Origin: Polytrichum commune
Taxonomy: Eukaryota; Streptophyta; Polytrichopsida; Polytrichales; Polytrichaceae
Direction of reading: 5' to 3'
Assembly: GCA_950295325.1 (NCBI GenBank)
Contig: OX485803.1
Span: 71,253,554 to 71,317,553, forward strand
DNA length: 64,000 nt
The notes beneath the pieces were generated by a model. It had not been told where the DNA came from. It made no database searches and saw only the letters and a program-made list of their open reading frames with translations. The translations under genes were made by a program, and so were the position numbers. Position 1 is the stretch's first letter, and every line of letters begins with the position of its first letter. Below, in pieces: positions 20,615-32,934 of this stretch.

Positions 20615-23600
20615 AGCTCCGTCAAAGAAGTGAGGTTTCCAAATCCCTCGGGTAATGTTGTCAAGCTTGAACAATATGACAAATAGAGCTCCGTCAAAGA
20701 AGTGAGGTTTCCAAGTCCCTCGGGTAATGTTGTCAAGCTTGAACAATATGACAAATAGAGCTCCGTCAAAGAAGTGAGGTTTCCAAGTCCCTCGGGTAAT
20801 GTAGTCAAGCTTGAGCATCGTTCCAAATCAAGCTTTGTCAAAGAAGTGAGGTTTCCAAGTCCCTCGGGTAATGTTGTCAAGCTTGAGCATCCTCTTAAAT
20901 CAAGCTCCGTCAAAGAAGTGAGGTTTCCAAGTCCCTCGGGTAATGTTGTCAAGCTTGAGCATCCTCTTAAATCAAGCTCCGTCAAAGAAGTGAGGTTTCC
21001 AAGTCCCTCGGGTAATGTTGTCAAGCTTGAGGATATTCTCAAACGAAGCTTTGTCAAAGAAGTGAGGTTTCCAAGTCCCTCGGGTAATGTAGTCAAGCTT
21101 GAGCATCTCCCAAATCGAGCTCCATCAAAGAAGTGAGGTTTCCAAGTCCCTCGGGTAATGTTGTCAAGCTTGAACAATATGACAAATTAAGCTTGGTAAA
21201 AGAAGTGAGGTTTCCAAGTCCCTCGGGTAATGTAGTCAAGCTTGAGCATCCTCCCGAATAGAGCTCCGTCAAAGAAGTGAGGTTTCCAAGTCCCTCGGGT
21301 AATGTTGTCAACCTTGAACAATATGACAAATTGGGCTCCGTCAAAGAAGTGAGGTTTCCAAGTCCCTCGGGTAATGTTGTCAAGCTTGAACAATATGACA
21401 AATCAAGCTCCGTCAAAGAAGTGAGGTTTCCAAGTCCCTCGGGTAATGTAGTCAAGCTTGAGCATCGTTCCAAATCAAGCTTTGTCAAAGAAGTGAGGTT
21501 TCCAAGTCCCTCGGGTAATGTTGTCAAGCTTGAGCATCCTTTTAAATCAAGCTCCGTCAAAGAAGTGAGGTTTCCAAGTCCCTCGGGTAATGTTGTCAAG
21601 CTTGAGCATCCTCTTAAATCAAGCTTCGTCAAAGAAGTGAGGTTTCCAAGTCCCTCGGGTAATGTTGTCAAGCTTGAGGATATTCTCAAACGAAGCTTTG
21701 TCAAAGAAGTGAGGTTTCCAAGTCCCTCGGGTAATGTAGTCAAGCTTGAGCATCTCCCAAATCGAGCTCCATCAAAGAAGTGAGGTTTCCAAGTCCCTCG
21801 GGTAATGTTGTTAAGCTTGAACAATATGACAAATTAAGCTTGGTAAAAGAAGTGAGGTTTCCAAGTCCCTCGGGTAATGTAGTCAAGCTTGAGCATCGTT
21901 CCAAATCAAGCTTTGTCAAAGAAGTGAGGTTTCCAAGTCCCTCGGGTAATGTTGTCAAGCTTGAGCATCCTCTTAAATCAAGCTCCGTCAAAGAAGTGAG
22001 GTTTCCAAGTCCCTCGGGTAATGTTGTCAAGCTTGAGCATCCTCTTAAATCAAGCTCCGTCAAAGAAGTGAGGTTTCCAAGTCCCTCGGGTAATGTTGTC
22101 AAGCTTGAGGATATTCTCAAACGAAGCTTTGTCAAAGAAGTGAGGTTTCCAAGTCCCTCGGGTAATGTAGTCAAGCTTGAGCATCTCCCAAATCGAGCTC
22201 CATCAAAGAAGTGAGGTTTCCAAGTCCCTCGGGTAATGTTGTCAAGCTTGAACAATATGACAAATTAAGCTTGGTAAAAGAAGTGAGGTTTCCAAGTCCC
22301 TCGGGTAATGTAGTCAAGCTTGAGCATCGTTCCAAATCAAGCTTTGTCAAAGAAGTGAGGTTTCCAAGTCCCTCGGGTAATGTTGTCAAGCTTGAGCATC
22401 CTCTTAAATCAAGCTCCGTCAAAGAAGTGAGGTTTCCAAGTCCCTCGGGTAATATTGTCAAGCTTGAACAATATGACAAATTAAGCTCCGTCAAAAAAGT
22501 GAGGTTTCCAAGTCCCTCGGGTAATGTAGTCAAGCTTGAGGATATTCTCAAACGAAGCTTTGTCAAAGAAGTGAGGTTTCCAAGTCCCTCGGGTAATGTA
22601 GTCAAGCTTGAGCATCCTCCCGAATAGAGCTCCGTCAAAGAAGTGAGGTTTCCAAGTCCCTCGGGTAATGTTGTCAACCTTGAACAATATGACAAATTGA
22701 GCTCCGTCAAAGAAGTGAGGTTTCCAAGTCCCTCGGGTAATGTTGTCAAGCTTGAACAATATGACAAATTAAGCTCCGTCAAAGAAGTGAGGTTTCCAAG
22801 TCCCTCGGGTAATGTAGTCAAGCTTGAGCATCGTTCCAAATCAAGCTTTGTCAAAGAAGTGAGGTTTCCAAGTCCCTCGGGTAATGTTGTCAAGCTAGAG
22901 CATCCTCTTAAATCAAGCTCCGTCAAAGAAGTGAGGTTTCCAAGTCCCTCGGGTAATGTTGTCAAGCTTGAACAATATGACAAATTAAGCTCCGTCAAAG
23001 AAGTGAGGTTTCCAAGTCCCTCGGGTAATGTAGTCAAGCTTGAGCATCGTTCCAAATCAAGCTTTGTCAAAGAAGTGAGGTTTCCAAGTCCCTCGGGTAA
23101 TGTTGTCAAACTTGAGCATCCTCCCAAATAGAGCTCCGTCAAAGAAGTGAGGTTTCCAAGTCCCTCGGGTAATGTTGTCAAGCTTGAGCATATTCCCAAA
23201 TAGAGCTCCGTCAAAGAAGTGAGGTTTCCAAGTCCCTCGGGTAATGTTGTCAAGCTTGAGGATATTCTCAAACGAAGCTTTGTCAAAGAAGTGAGGTTTC
23301 CAAGTCCCTCGGGTAATGTAGTCAAGCTTGAGCATCTCCCAAATCGAGCTCCATCAAAGAAGTGAGGTTTCCAAGTCCCTCGGGTAATGTTGTCAAGCTT
23401 GAACAATATGACAAATTAAGCTTGGTAAAAGAAGTGAGGTTTCCAAGTCCCTCGGGTAATGTAGTCAAGCTTGAGCATCGTTCCAAATCAAGCTTTGTCA
23501 AAGAAGTGAGGTTTCCAAGTCCCTCGGGTAATGTTGTCAAGCTTGAGCATCCTCCCAAATAGAGCTCCGTCAAAGAAGTGAGGTTTCCAAGTCCCTCGGG

Positions 23601-23929
23601 TAATATTGTCAAGCTTGAACAATATGACAAATTAAGCTCCGTCAAAGAAGTGAGGTTTCCAAGTCCCTCGGGTAATGTTGTCAAGCTTGAACAATATGAC
23701 AAATAGAGCTCCGGCAAAGAAGTGAGGTTTCCAAATCCCTCGGGTAATGTTGTCAACCTTGAACAATATGACAAATTAAGCTCCGTCAAAGAAGTGAGGT
23801 TTCCAAGTCCCTCGGGTAATGTAGTCAAGCTTGAGGATATTCTCAAACGAAGCTTTGTCAAAGAAGTGAGGTTTCCAAATCCCTCGGGTAATGTAGTCAA
23901 GCTTGAGCATCCTCCCGAATAGAGCTCCG

Positions 23930-26900
23930 TCAAAGAAGTGAGGTTTCCAAGTCCCTCAAGCTTGAACAATATGACAAATTAAGCTTGGTAAAAGAAGTAA
24001 GGTTTCCAAGTCCCTCGGGTAATGTAGTCAAGCTTGAGCATCGTTCCAAATCAAGCTTTGTCAAAGAAGTGAGGTTTCCAAGTCCCTCGGGTAATGTTGT
24101 CAAGCTTGAGCATCCTCTTAAATCAAGCTCCGTCAAAGAAGTGAGGTTTCCAAGTCCCTCGGGTAATGTTGTCAAGCTTGAGCATCCTCTTAAATCAAGC
24201 TCCCTCAAAGAAGTGAGGTTTCCAAGTCCCTCGGGTAATGTTGTCAAGCTTGAACAATATGACAAATTAAGCTCCGTCAAAGAAGTGAGGTTTCCAAGTC
24301 CCTCGGGTAATGTAGTCAAGCTTGAGGATATTCTCAAACGAAGCTTTGTCAAAGAAGTGAGGTTTCCAAGTCCCTCGGGTAATGTTGTCAAGCTTGAGCA
24401 TCCTCCCAAATAGAGCTCCGTCAAAGAAGTGAGGTTTCCAAGTCCCTCGGGTAATGTTGTCAAGCTTGAACAATATGACAAATCAAGCTCCGTCAAAGAA
24501 GTGAGGTTTCCAAGTCCCTCGGGTAATGTAGTCAAGCTTGAGCATCGTTCCAAATCAAGCTTTGTCAAAGAAGTGAGGTTTCCAAGTCCCTCGGGTAATG
24601 TTGTCAAGCTTGAGCATCCTCTTAAATCAAGCTCCCTCAAAGAAGTGAGGTTTCCAAGTCCCTCGGGTAATGTTGTCAAGCTTGAACAATATGACAAATA
24701 GAGCTCCGTCAAAGAAGTGAGGTTTCCAAGTCCCTCGGGTAATGTTGTCAAGCTTGAGCATCGTCCCAAATAGAGCTCCGTCAAAGAAGTGAGGTTTCCA
24801 AGTCCCTCGGGTAATGTTGTCAACCTTGAACAATATGACAAATTAAGCTCCGTCAAAGAAGTGAGGTTTCCAAGTCCCTCGGGTAATGTAGTCAAGCTGG
24901 ACCATTCTTCCAAATTGAGCTCCGTCAAAGAAGTGAGGTTTCCAAGTCCCTCGGGTAATGTTGTCAAGCTTGAACAATATGACAAATTAAGCTCCGTCAA
25001 AGAAGTGAGGTTTCCAAGTCCCTCGGGTAATGTTGTCAAGCTTGAACAATATGACAAATTAAGCTCCGTCAAAGAAGTGAGGTTTCCAAGTCCCTCGGGT
25101 AATGTTGTCAAGCTTGAACAATATGACAAATAGAGCTCCGTCAAAGAAGTGAGGTTTCCAAGTCCCTCGGGTAATGTAGTCAAGCTGGACCATTCTTCCA
25201 AATTGAGCTCCGTCAAAGAAGTGAGGTTTCCAAGTCCCTCGGGTAATGTTGTCAACCTTGAACAATATGACAAATTGAGCTCCGTCAAAGAAGTGAGGTT
25301 TCCAAGTCCCTCGGGTAATGTTGTCAAGCTTGAACAATATGACAAATTAAGCTCCGTCAAAGAAGTGAGGTTTCCAAGTCCCTCGGGTAATGTAGTCAAG
25401 CTTGAGCATCCTCCCGAATAGAGCTCCGTCAAAGAAGTGAGGTTTCCAAGTCCCTCGGGTAATGTTGTCAACCTTGAACAATATGACAAATTGAGCTCCG
25501 TCAAAGAAGTGAGGTTTCCAAGTCCCTCGGGTAATGTTGTCAAGCTTGAACAATATGACAAATAGAGCTCCGTCAAAGAAGTGAGGTTTCCAAATCCCTC
25601 GGGTAATGTTGTCAAGCTTGAGCATCCTCCCAAATAGAGCTCCGTCAAAGAAGTGAGGTTTCCAAGTCCCTCGGGTAATGTTGTCAACCTTGAACATCTC
25701 TCAAGATGAAGTGTCGTCAAGGAAGTCAAGTTTCCAAGTCCCTCATCCAATGCTTCAAGCATTTTGAGTCCCTCTAAATCGAAGGTTTCCAATGAACGCA
25801 ATTCCCATAGTTGCTGAGGCAATTGTTGAGAGATACCATTGATAAATATGGCCTTCAATTGACATGAATGTTCTTGAACTTGTGAAAGAAGAACTTTGAA
25901 TAATTGGAAGTCGGTTGATGCATTGGTCACATGATCATGAATTGACAATAGTCGAAGGTTGCTTAGATCCAAATCTAAATAATAATCTAGATGACACCGT
26001 GATCTTTTATATAATATACCTTCCACTTTATTGGTTCCCTGCTTTGCAAGATGTACAAATCATATCAAAACGTAAAGATTATTAATAAAGTCATTGCAAA
26101 ATGATGGAATAAAGTATGCCATTGCAAAGACTAAAGAAGAATCTAAATTAATTATGAATATCTTGACCGTCATAAACATGAAATTAACCGTCAAATAAAA
26201 TCTAAATCAAATTGCACATTTGGTTTGTATAAACTTTACAAAGGTTACGTGGAACAAGCATTGTCATACAAATCGTTCGTATCAATTCATACCTTGCTTG
26301 TAGATTGAGTTGAAGGAATTGAGTCAACACTCCAAACTCGAGTGCCCAAGTAGTCTTCATCCCTTTCCACAATCATTCGTCCCATGTCACGTAGTTGGTC
26401 GTGCATTTCTATGTTATTATCTCTATCAACATTTACCAATGATCCCTCTATCAACACTTTGAACGATTCTATTTGCGGGATACCTTTAATGGTCCACACG
26501 TGCAAGGCTCTACCTATTGACATGCCTTCAGGGCAAATGTCCTTGCAAAAGAAGCACGCTATGTCCAAAAACATATTTTTTTCATGCATTCCCAATCCAT
26601 CAAAGCTTATTCTCAATGTGCTCCAAAGTTTCGTGTCTTCAAATTCTTCTTTGTCACCATCCAAACATCTTCCCCTATTAATTCTTTGTAATGCTCGCTC
26701 CCAGCTTCGCAACCTCCATTTATCCCGCAAAAATGCACCCAATACTCTTAGGCTTAAAGGCAAACCAGTGCAAGCATTCACTATTCTTCCTCCTATATCA
26801 CAAAATTCAACTGGTAAAGAACCTCTGATCCCACATGAATGATGGATAAAAAGCTCCTTTGCTGCATTTTCATCCAATGTGTCCACGTCAATTTTGCCCT

Positions 26901-29192
26901 TCTCTTCGACACGGTCTTTAATCTTGTCCCAATTGCGGGTTGTTATAATCAATGTGATGCCCGCATTGTCACTCAAAATATCCCGATGAAGAAGAGTATC
27001 TAGTTGACCTTGATCCTTGATATCATCCAATATTATGAGAACCTTCTTACCAACCATAAATTGCTTCAACATGGTTTGGGCATCCACCAAATTTGTTGGG
27101 AGGCTTTCACGATCTTCTCCAAAGTCTATTAACATGTCACATAAAATCTCAAGGGAATGACTCTTATTCTTCAAGTCTTTGGCAAAACATGATGCATTGT
27201 ATGAAAACTTCAATTCATCAAATACGGCATTTGCCAATGTAGTCTTCCCAATTCCACCCATGCCAATGAGACCCAAAATCCTCACTTCCTTGAGGCGATC
27301 CTTGACTTTTGTAAGGCTTCGTTGACGACCAACCACCATGTTGTTCATTTGCTTTGTTGTTTCCTTCACCTACATAAACAATGCATGCAATTAGAACCTA
27401 CTTTTGATTCAAATTACATCCTCAACGACCTACATTTTAATCCAAATAAATAGAAATGACAAACTATCCATATGAAAATAGTTTTTATTAGGCATTTGAA
27501 CACCAAAACGGTTCGCACCTCTATGATAGGTTTCTCTTTGACCTCCTTTGCCTTCTCAACTCTTGAGTTCCTTTGGAGCAAGGCTCCATCCTTTTCGAAC
27601 TTGGGACATAGGGTTGCCGAGTATGTTCCTCTCAAAAACATTTTCTTCAAAGCTATCAATTTTTCACAAATTTCAAAAAATGTCGGCCTTTGTAAAGGAT
27701 CCTCCACCCAACATTCCTCAATCAACCTCGTAAGCTCTTCACAATTCATTGGCAATTCTGGCCTCTCAAATTTCTCAACTTTTCCCAAAACGTGATTGCG
27801 GTTCACGGGATTGCTCCCAAACGGAGCAGTTTGTGACAAGATCTCTGAACATGTCATAGCAAAGGACCATACATCAGCATGAAATAGACTTGCATGAGAT
27901 TCAAGGTTTTTTTGGATTATCTCCGGTGCCATATACTTAATTGTACCAACACGATCGCAAGTTTGTTTCTTGAGAATTTTGCTTTGAACCTCAGTTTTGG
28001 AAGTGCCATAGTCAGCCAACTTGACCAAAAATTGGCTAAAATTCAAATTTCCTCCTTTAATGGAATCGGATTTCATGAGCACATTGTCCGGCTTTAAATC
28101 AAGATGGGCAACATGCATGTCATGAAGATAACACATGCCACATGCAATTTGATGCATGATATCAATTGCAACAAGATATGATAACGGTTTAGATCGCTTC
28201 TTCAACATGCCACTCAAGCTCATGTCCATGAACTCCATCACCAAATACAAATTTTCAAGATTTTGGCCATTTCCTCCTTTGCATTTCCGTAAAACTTTGA
28301 GAGGCCAAGAACATAACTCGTCTATGCTCCCACCCACTCCACAATAAATGAATTTGATGAGATTTGGATGGCTCAAGCCTGCTAGAATACCGATCTCTTT
28401 GCGACAATTTGGCTCTTGCAAAATCTTTGTTGCACATTGAAAGCCGAACCATAATGATTCATAGACCGCACCACATGCTCCTTTCCCAATCATTTTAAGA
28501 AGCTTTGGTTTCAATGAATCAATGACATTCGGAACCTCCACACTATCGAGCTCTCCACCTTCTAGTTGCGAGTCCCGCAATCTTCGCTGTAAATATCCTC
28601 TCAATTCATCGTTGCTATCATCCTTAAGAGTTTCTTGAAGAACCTTTTCATCGTGCTCAATCTCTTTCAAGGTGGGCATGTCAAGTTTAATGGTAAACCT
28701 CGAAGGATGCAACCCTGGATGGCTTGCTGAATGCATCTCATATATCACATCCCAACACCACCTCAAATCGGACACAAGTTCTCGAAAAGCCTCTTTGTTA
28801 TTTATTTGCAATGCAATTGCTCGACACCGATTTTGATTCCCGCATTCACGCACCACAACTCCCATTCTTTGTGTAATGCGACATAGCTCCTCAAGTGCAA
28901 CACCAAGCTCTTGCACCTCACTACTCAATGTGACAATCTCACCAACACATTCTACAACTTTGTTAAGCTGGGTGAGAAGATTTTTACATTGCTTCTTATT
29001 CAATACTTCATTTCCATTCAAAATCTCTTCAAGTGTACGTATTTCTTCCTTTTGCCATTGCAATAAACCTCCAATGTCATATTCGTAAATGGATCCTCTT
29101 TGTCGATATGTCCAAAACATCATAAAGCAAGTGCCAATAAAATCCCAAAACCTTGATAGTTGCTCAAAAAACAATTGTAAAAGCTTCGCCAT
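23930..29192 (-). CDS. Kinase-NB-ARC-LRR immune receptor (PNL class)
   Basis: Three exons join in phase 0 and give 1,619 residues: 29192-27519, 27369-26293 and 26038-23930 (donors GTGCGA and GTATGA). Residues 1-200 are a helical N-terminal region. The kinase lies at about 230-520: glycine loop IGKGACGAVY (235), Lys256, HLDLKPDN (363-370), DYG (394-396) and MAPE (421). It lacks the Arg before the catalytic Asp (non-RD) and has DYG for DFG. NB-ARC spans 559-917: P-loop GMGGIGKTT, LIILDD, TGLPLSL, MFLDIACFF (TIR-receptor-like) and MHD at 880. A linker leads to 25 LRRs of 24 residues. A 13-bp deletion at about 23957 then produces LRDLETSLL and stop. The expected role is intracellular pathogen sensing with kinase output. 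Nearly all variation between LRRs lies in the exposed segment. Function is inferred from family. Confidence 0.9.
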
Positions 29193-31780
29193 GATGAAAT
29201 ATTTGCTAGACAACGAAATTGTCTAGATCGCCAACAAATGTCCAAAGAGAGGGTAATCTTTGTACTTCCAAGCATATAAAAGTGGTCACTCCATCTGCAA
29301 ACATCCATGTAACATCAAGTCATAGTAACAACCACCTAAAATATCCACAACTATGATAATACATGAAAACAACTACATACAAATTGTCATGAAAGTAATC
29401 AATAAGAGATGGATGCATATAATTTTACTTAGTCTTGGCCCCAAGTGCACTCTTATTACGAATATATGAAACATGCCAAGGTCATCCTCACTTATGTTCC
29501 GTATGCACATGTTTTTTTTTTGGTATTTAGTTGGGAGCTATCATGCTTATTTCATGATTTTTCCAACATACTCTCCAATCTCTAAAAATGTGACATTCAA
29601 TACCATTCCCAGGGTACAAATGCAATACACCTAACACTACATGAGTGTCATTCGTAACACAAGTGAGTCCACTTTATGAAAACTAGACCCTGCTCCGCTG
29701 AAATAAGACTTGGAGTTCTAGTTTAAATACAAGAATACAAATTCTATTTTATGATATTTATACTTAATGAAAACTAAAGCAAGGTTATCCACTCAACGTA
29801 ACTCGTCAGTTCCTAGCATCAATATATAAGCCACTTGGGGCTAAAAGTGGGTGGTCACCCAAACGCAAGTCATCAAGTGTAAGAAAGCAACACTTCATTC
29901 AATGTCCCTTACAAAAACTTAAAGCAACCTCTTGCAAGTTACAATTCTCATAATGCAGACTCATAATTTTAGTTAATAATTATACTCCTATTTTTGTCAT
30001 GTTCATCAACCCCATATCAACATCCTTGTGTTGAGTTCAATAGGGATTGACAATGGATGCAGTGAAGATGAATGATATGAAATTACCTAGAAAGTCATCT
30101 AAATTTGAAGATCACAACAATTTAAGGATTAAATAAAGGTGCATATTCAAGTTGATAAAGCTTTCAATTGCATACCTTCCATTCATTAGTTGCCAAAGAT
30201 AAATTCTTTTAAAACCATAAAAGGAAAAAAATCAAGTTCACATTGTCAGTAAATCGTAGTGCCAAATTTGTTTATCATCATATAAATATGTAAATTATTT
30301 GATTTCAAAAGACCATTAAAGAATTCAAATTCTAATCAACGCATAACACTAGCCGCTACTCCAATCAAGACTGTCAATATGGTGCATGTTACAAGGCCAA
30401 CAAGTTTATGTATCAAATGCAGAATGAAGAATCTTCACTCTATTTTCGTAGGCTCAATGAAATTACCTAACACATCTTTGTAGAAGAGAAAAACAATCCT
30501 GAGAGGAAGAGAAAAACTTCTTCAATGTATTCTTGCTTATTTAGAAATGCATCAAATGACACCCGTACCAAAGCTACAACAAAGTTTGACCAATGTTTCC
30601 TTCGTTGATAAGAACAATGCCTACAAACATGAGATGTCAGCCAACTGACAAAAACTTCTTACTTCGTGCTCCAAAGAAAGGTTCATCTATTGCAAACACC
30701 CTAGTTCATAGCTAATCGGACATCATGCTCCACATTTGCAATACATATGGTGACATGTAGGTGTTTATGTGCTAAAAAACAATTCCAAATGAATTCTTGC
30801 AATGGCTTCAACATGAGATGTCCAACAAAGTGCATGATTGTCACTTTCTAAGGCTCTCTACTCTAATCGGAATTAAGATAGGGTTCATAAATTGCAAATG
30901 AACCCAAATAATATCTCAACCAAGATCACACTTTATGCAGTGTAAAAACCAATTAAATCTTTATGTGCAGATCTTCTTCCATTGAGTACTTATATTTGAT
31001 GTCTCTCACATCAAACTCCAGCTTGGTCTCATGCAAATATGGTTTAGTTACTTAATGTTGAATCAAAAAACTTCCGAGACTCATTGCCAAACTCAACACT
31101 TGAGAAAGAAAGGACTCTTACGGTCCTTATTCTAGAGGGAGCTCTTCTATTTTCCTCCTTTCTAACTTTACCAACAACTAAAGAACAACCACTTGGTCCT
31201 TGCACTTCAAATTAACATCAAGGTTTGAGCTACTTTAAAACGCCTTGCAACTACTATAGTACCATGGAAGATCAAACACTAATTCATTGAATTTGCCTTG
31301 GTGACAATGACAGTGCAATGGTGTGATAAAACCATTAATGAAAGCAATGACAATGTTGACATCGCACATGTTTGAAATTCGAAGTTATTGAAATTTGAAA
31401 CTGCCATGAAACTACGGGATATAAGTGATGTGTTGTTTAAAACATGCAATAACCACTTCGCCTTCAATCCCGATCACTTCCTAAACTTCCCGATGACAAG
31501 TCGAACAGAAGCCAATCAGAAACCAAACAGCGACCGCACATAGAAGGAATAAGCTCAAACCTGACCAATCTTGTTCTGTACACGCCCACCGACAACCTCT
31601 CAAAGAAAAAGCGTGACAGGCCCAAGCTTGATTATTAGAGAAACTTCGCCTACTCAACACAACCCCCTCCTTTCGCACACAAAAGCTCACACCACCTGCC
31701 TTGTGGTAATTGCAACAACGTTCCTGCACTCCCAACACACGGTGGCACCTCTCTCCCCTGCTCTGTCCTCTCGCAATAAT
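29193..31780. other. Upstream region of the PNL gene and intergenic DNA
   Basis: No coding frame above background, no tandem repeat and no clear inverted terminal repeats. The first few hundred bases should hold the promoter and leader of the minus-strand receptor gene. No specific promoter element can be assigned confidently. A T-run lies near 29512. Confidence 0.5.
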
Positions 31781-31789
31781 ACAGCGCGA

Positions 31790-32030
31790 AGCAAACCCTA
31801 GCCGTGAAGAAACCCTAGACCATAACCATCATCCTCGTGCCGTCCCTGTCATCCATAATCATTTCGGACAAAAAATGAATAGTGTTTGCATCCAACTTTC
31901 CACACAAAATTACCACATCTAAAATTTTTGTCTAAGAGGAGTATTAGCAAATCCTAGCAACCACATTCAAGCATGGATGGTAAACCCTAAATTCCAACCC
32001 TAAACCATGTAAATGAAACCCTATATTTCA
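31790..32030. promoter_or_regulatory. Cluster of telo-box motifs (AAACCCTA)
   Basis: AAACCCTAG occurs at about 31793 and 31813. TAAACCCTAAA and CCCTAAACC occur near 31981-32005, and AAACCCTATA at about 32017. In plants such telo-boxes are common close to transcription starts of translation-related genes. No gene could be attached here, so this may be an orphan promoter or a short interstitial telomere-like tract. Confidence 0.45.
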
Positions 32031-32033
32031 TTG

Positions 32034-32394
32034 GTGTTGGACTGGTATAACCTTTGCATGATACAACACGGATATATGTAATGGGGAATTCACATTTTTT
32101 TTAAACTAGGCTACAGTTACATGACAATATATTTGATTTGGATACCATTTGGGTTTGTATACCATCCAAAGACCTTCGTACCAAGGTAAAACTACCCTAC
32201 TATCTATATGGTATTCGGATTGTATTGAACCAAATAATGACTCGAGTATACAAAGATTATCTCATCTTGTGATACCCACCAAGTATCAATATCTAATTCA
32301 ATTATAATTTTGATACCGGTTTGATAGGTCTTTTGATACTGTTGTTCAAATTCTATATTGATAACACGCATTCACCTAGATACCAGTCCAACAC
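32034..32394. mobile_element. Small TIR element (MITE), about 361 bp
   Basis: The left end GTGTTGGACTGGTAT is matched by the right end ATACCAGTCCAACAC, a perfect 15-bp inverted repeat. The interior is AT-rich and non-coding. A target duplication is not clear. Confidence 0.65.
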
Positions 32395-32934
32395 TAGTTT
32401 AAATCCTAGAGCACTCTTCTATGTACACAGTCAAGAAAGTAAACAAACACGTTAATGAAATCCACACAAATTCAAAGGAGTCATCGACGGATTAATACCT
32501 GTAAGATTGGCTCCAACATCTGCCAACAATATCCACAACTGGCCAGGTGAGAAAAAACTGCAAAATTCACATGTGTATAGACAATGCGTTTACGTGAGAC
32601 AACATATCTGTTACTATTTACAGTGCAAGAAACTCTAATTTATGATGAATTTCCAATATTATGCATAACTAAGGAGTCATATGCAAACTCAATTGCTTTG
32701 TATACACCAGCACTGAAGCCATGACTTTAAATTGGCACAAGACTGTATAAGAGCCCATGTTCATTTATCCTCGGACCTATGAGCTTGAGTTGCGGCATAA
32801 TGCCTTTGCGAAACGCCACTTGGATTTTGGAACACTTTACGGACACCGAAGAGATTAAGAAACCGACAACGTTGCACCACCGATCAAAGCAAAAGACAAA
32901 TTCCTGCCACACCACATCCAGACCAATTTATGAA

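Larger units (their letters stand above)
14695..23969 (-). pseudogene. LRR-coding tail of the PNL gene, interrupted by repeated frameshifts
   Basis: Downstream of the receptor stop, the LRR frame reopens in blocks: 23969-23322, 23406-22171, 22255-21740, 21824-21093, 21177-19222, 19306-17711, 17795-15336 and 15420-14932. Seven blocks end in the same unit, reading LMELDLGDAQA then stop, because of one missing base in CATCTCCCAAATCG (plus strand) compared with CATCCTCCCAAATAG. An in-frame TAG at about 14932 and diverged repeats to 14695 form the end. Between the breaks the LRR code is nearly perfect. It is therefore either recently silenced, kept by gene conversion, or used as a recombination donor. 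Exon skipping is not supported, since no splice sites are evident within units. Confidence 0.75.
14650..25775 (-). repeat. 72-bp tandem array, each unit one 24-residue LRR (about 150 copies)
   Basis: On the minus strand each unit reads LTTLPEGLGNLTSLTELYL plus four or five variable residues and SS. On the plus strand every unit contains GAGGTTTCCAAGTCCCTCGG. The period is 72 bp: the 1-nt-deleted units at 15344 and 23330 are 111 x 72 - 6 bp apart, as six intervening deletions predict. Variation is concentrated in the segment after LTEL. It is drawn from a small set: LSYC, LGGC, SGGC, LRGC, LERC, LEGC, LEEW and LRIS. Units are most diverged at the two ends (14650-14930 and near 25700), as expected for unequal exchange homogenising the centre. 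Most units carry a HindIII site, AAGCTT. Confidence 0.97.

Noticed and set aside
15376-24701. Plus-strand proteins with RFPSPSGNVVKLE repeats
   Set aside because: They are the complement of the LRR units. Any period divisible by three gives such open frames, and no start context or domain supports them.
14932-25700. CRISPR-like regularity: constant block alternating with variable short segments
   Set aside because: The 72-bp unit is coding in phase, the variable part is drawn from a few recurring types, and the neighbour is a plant NLR. It is an LRR array.
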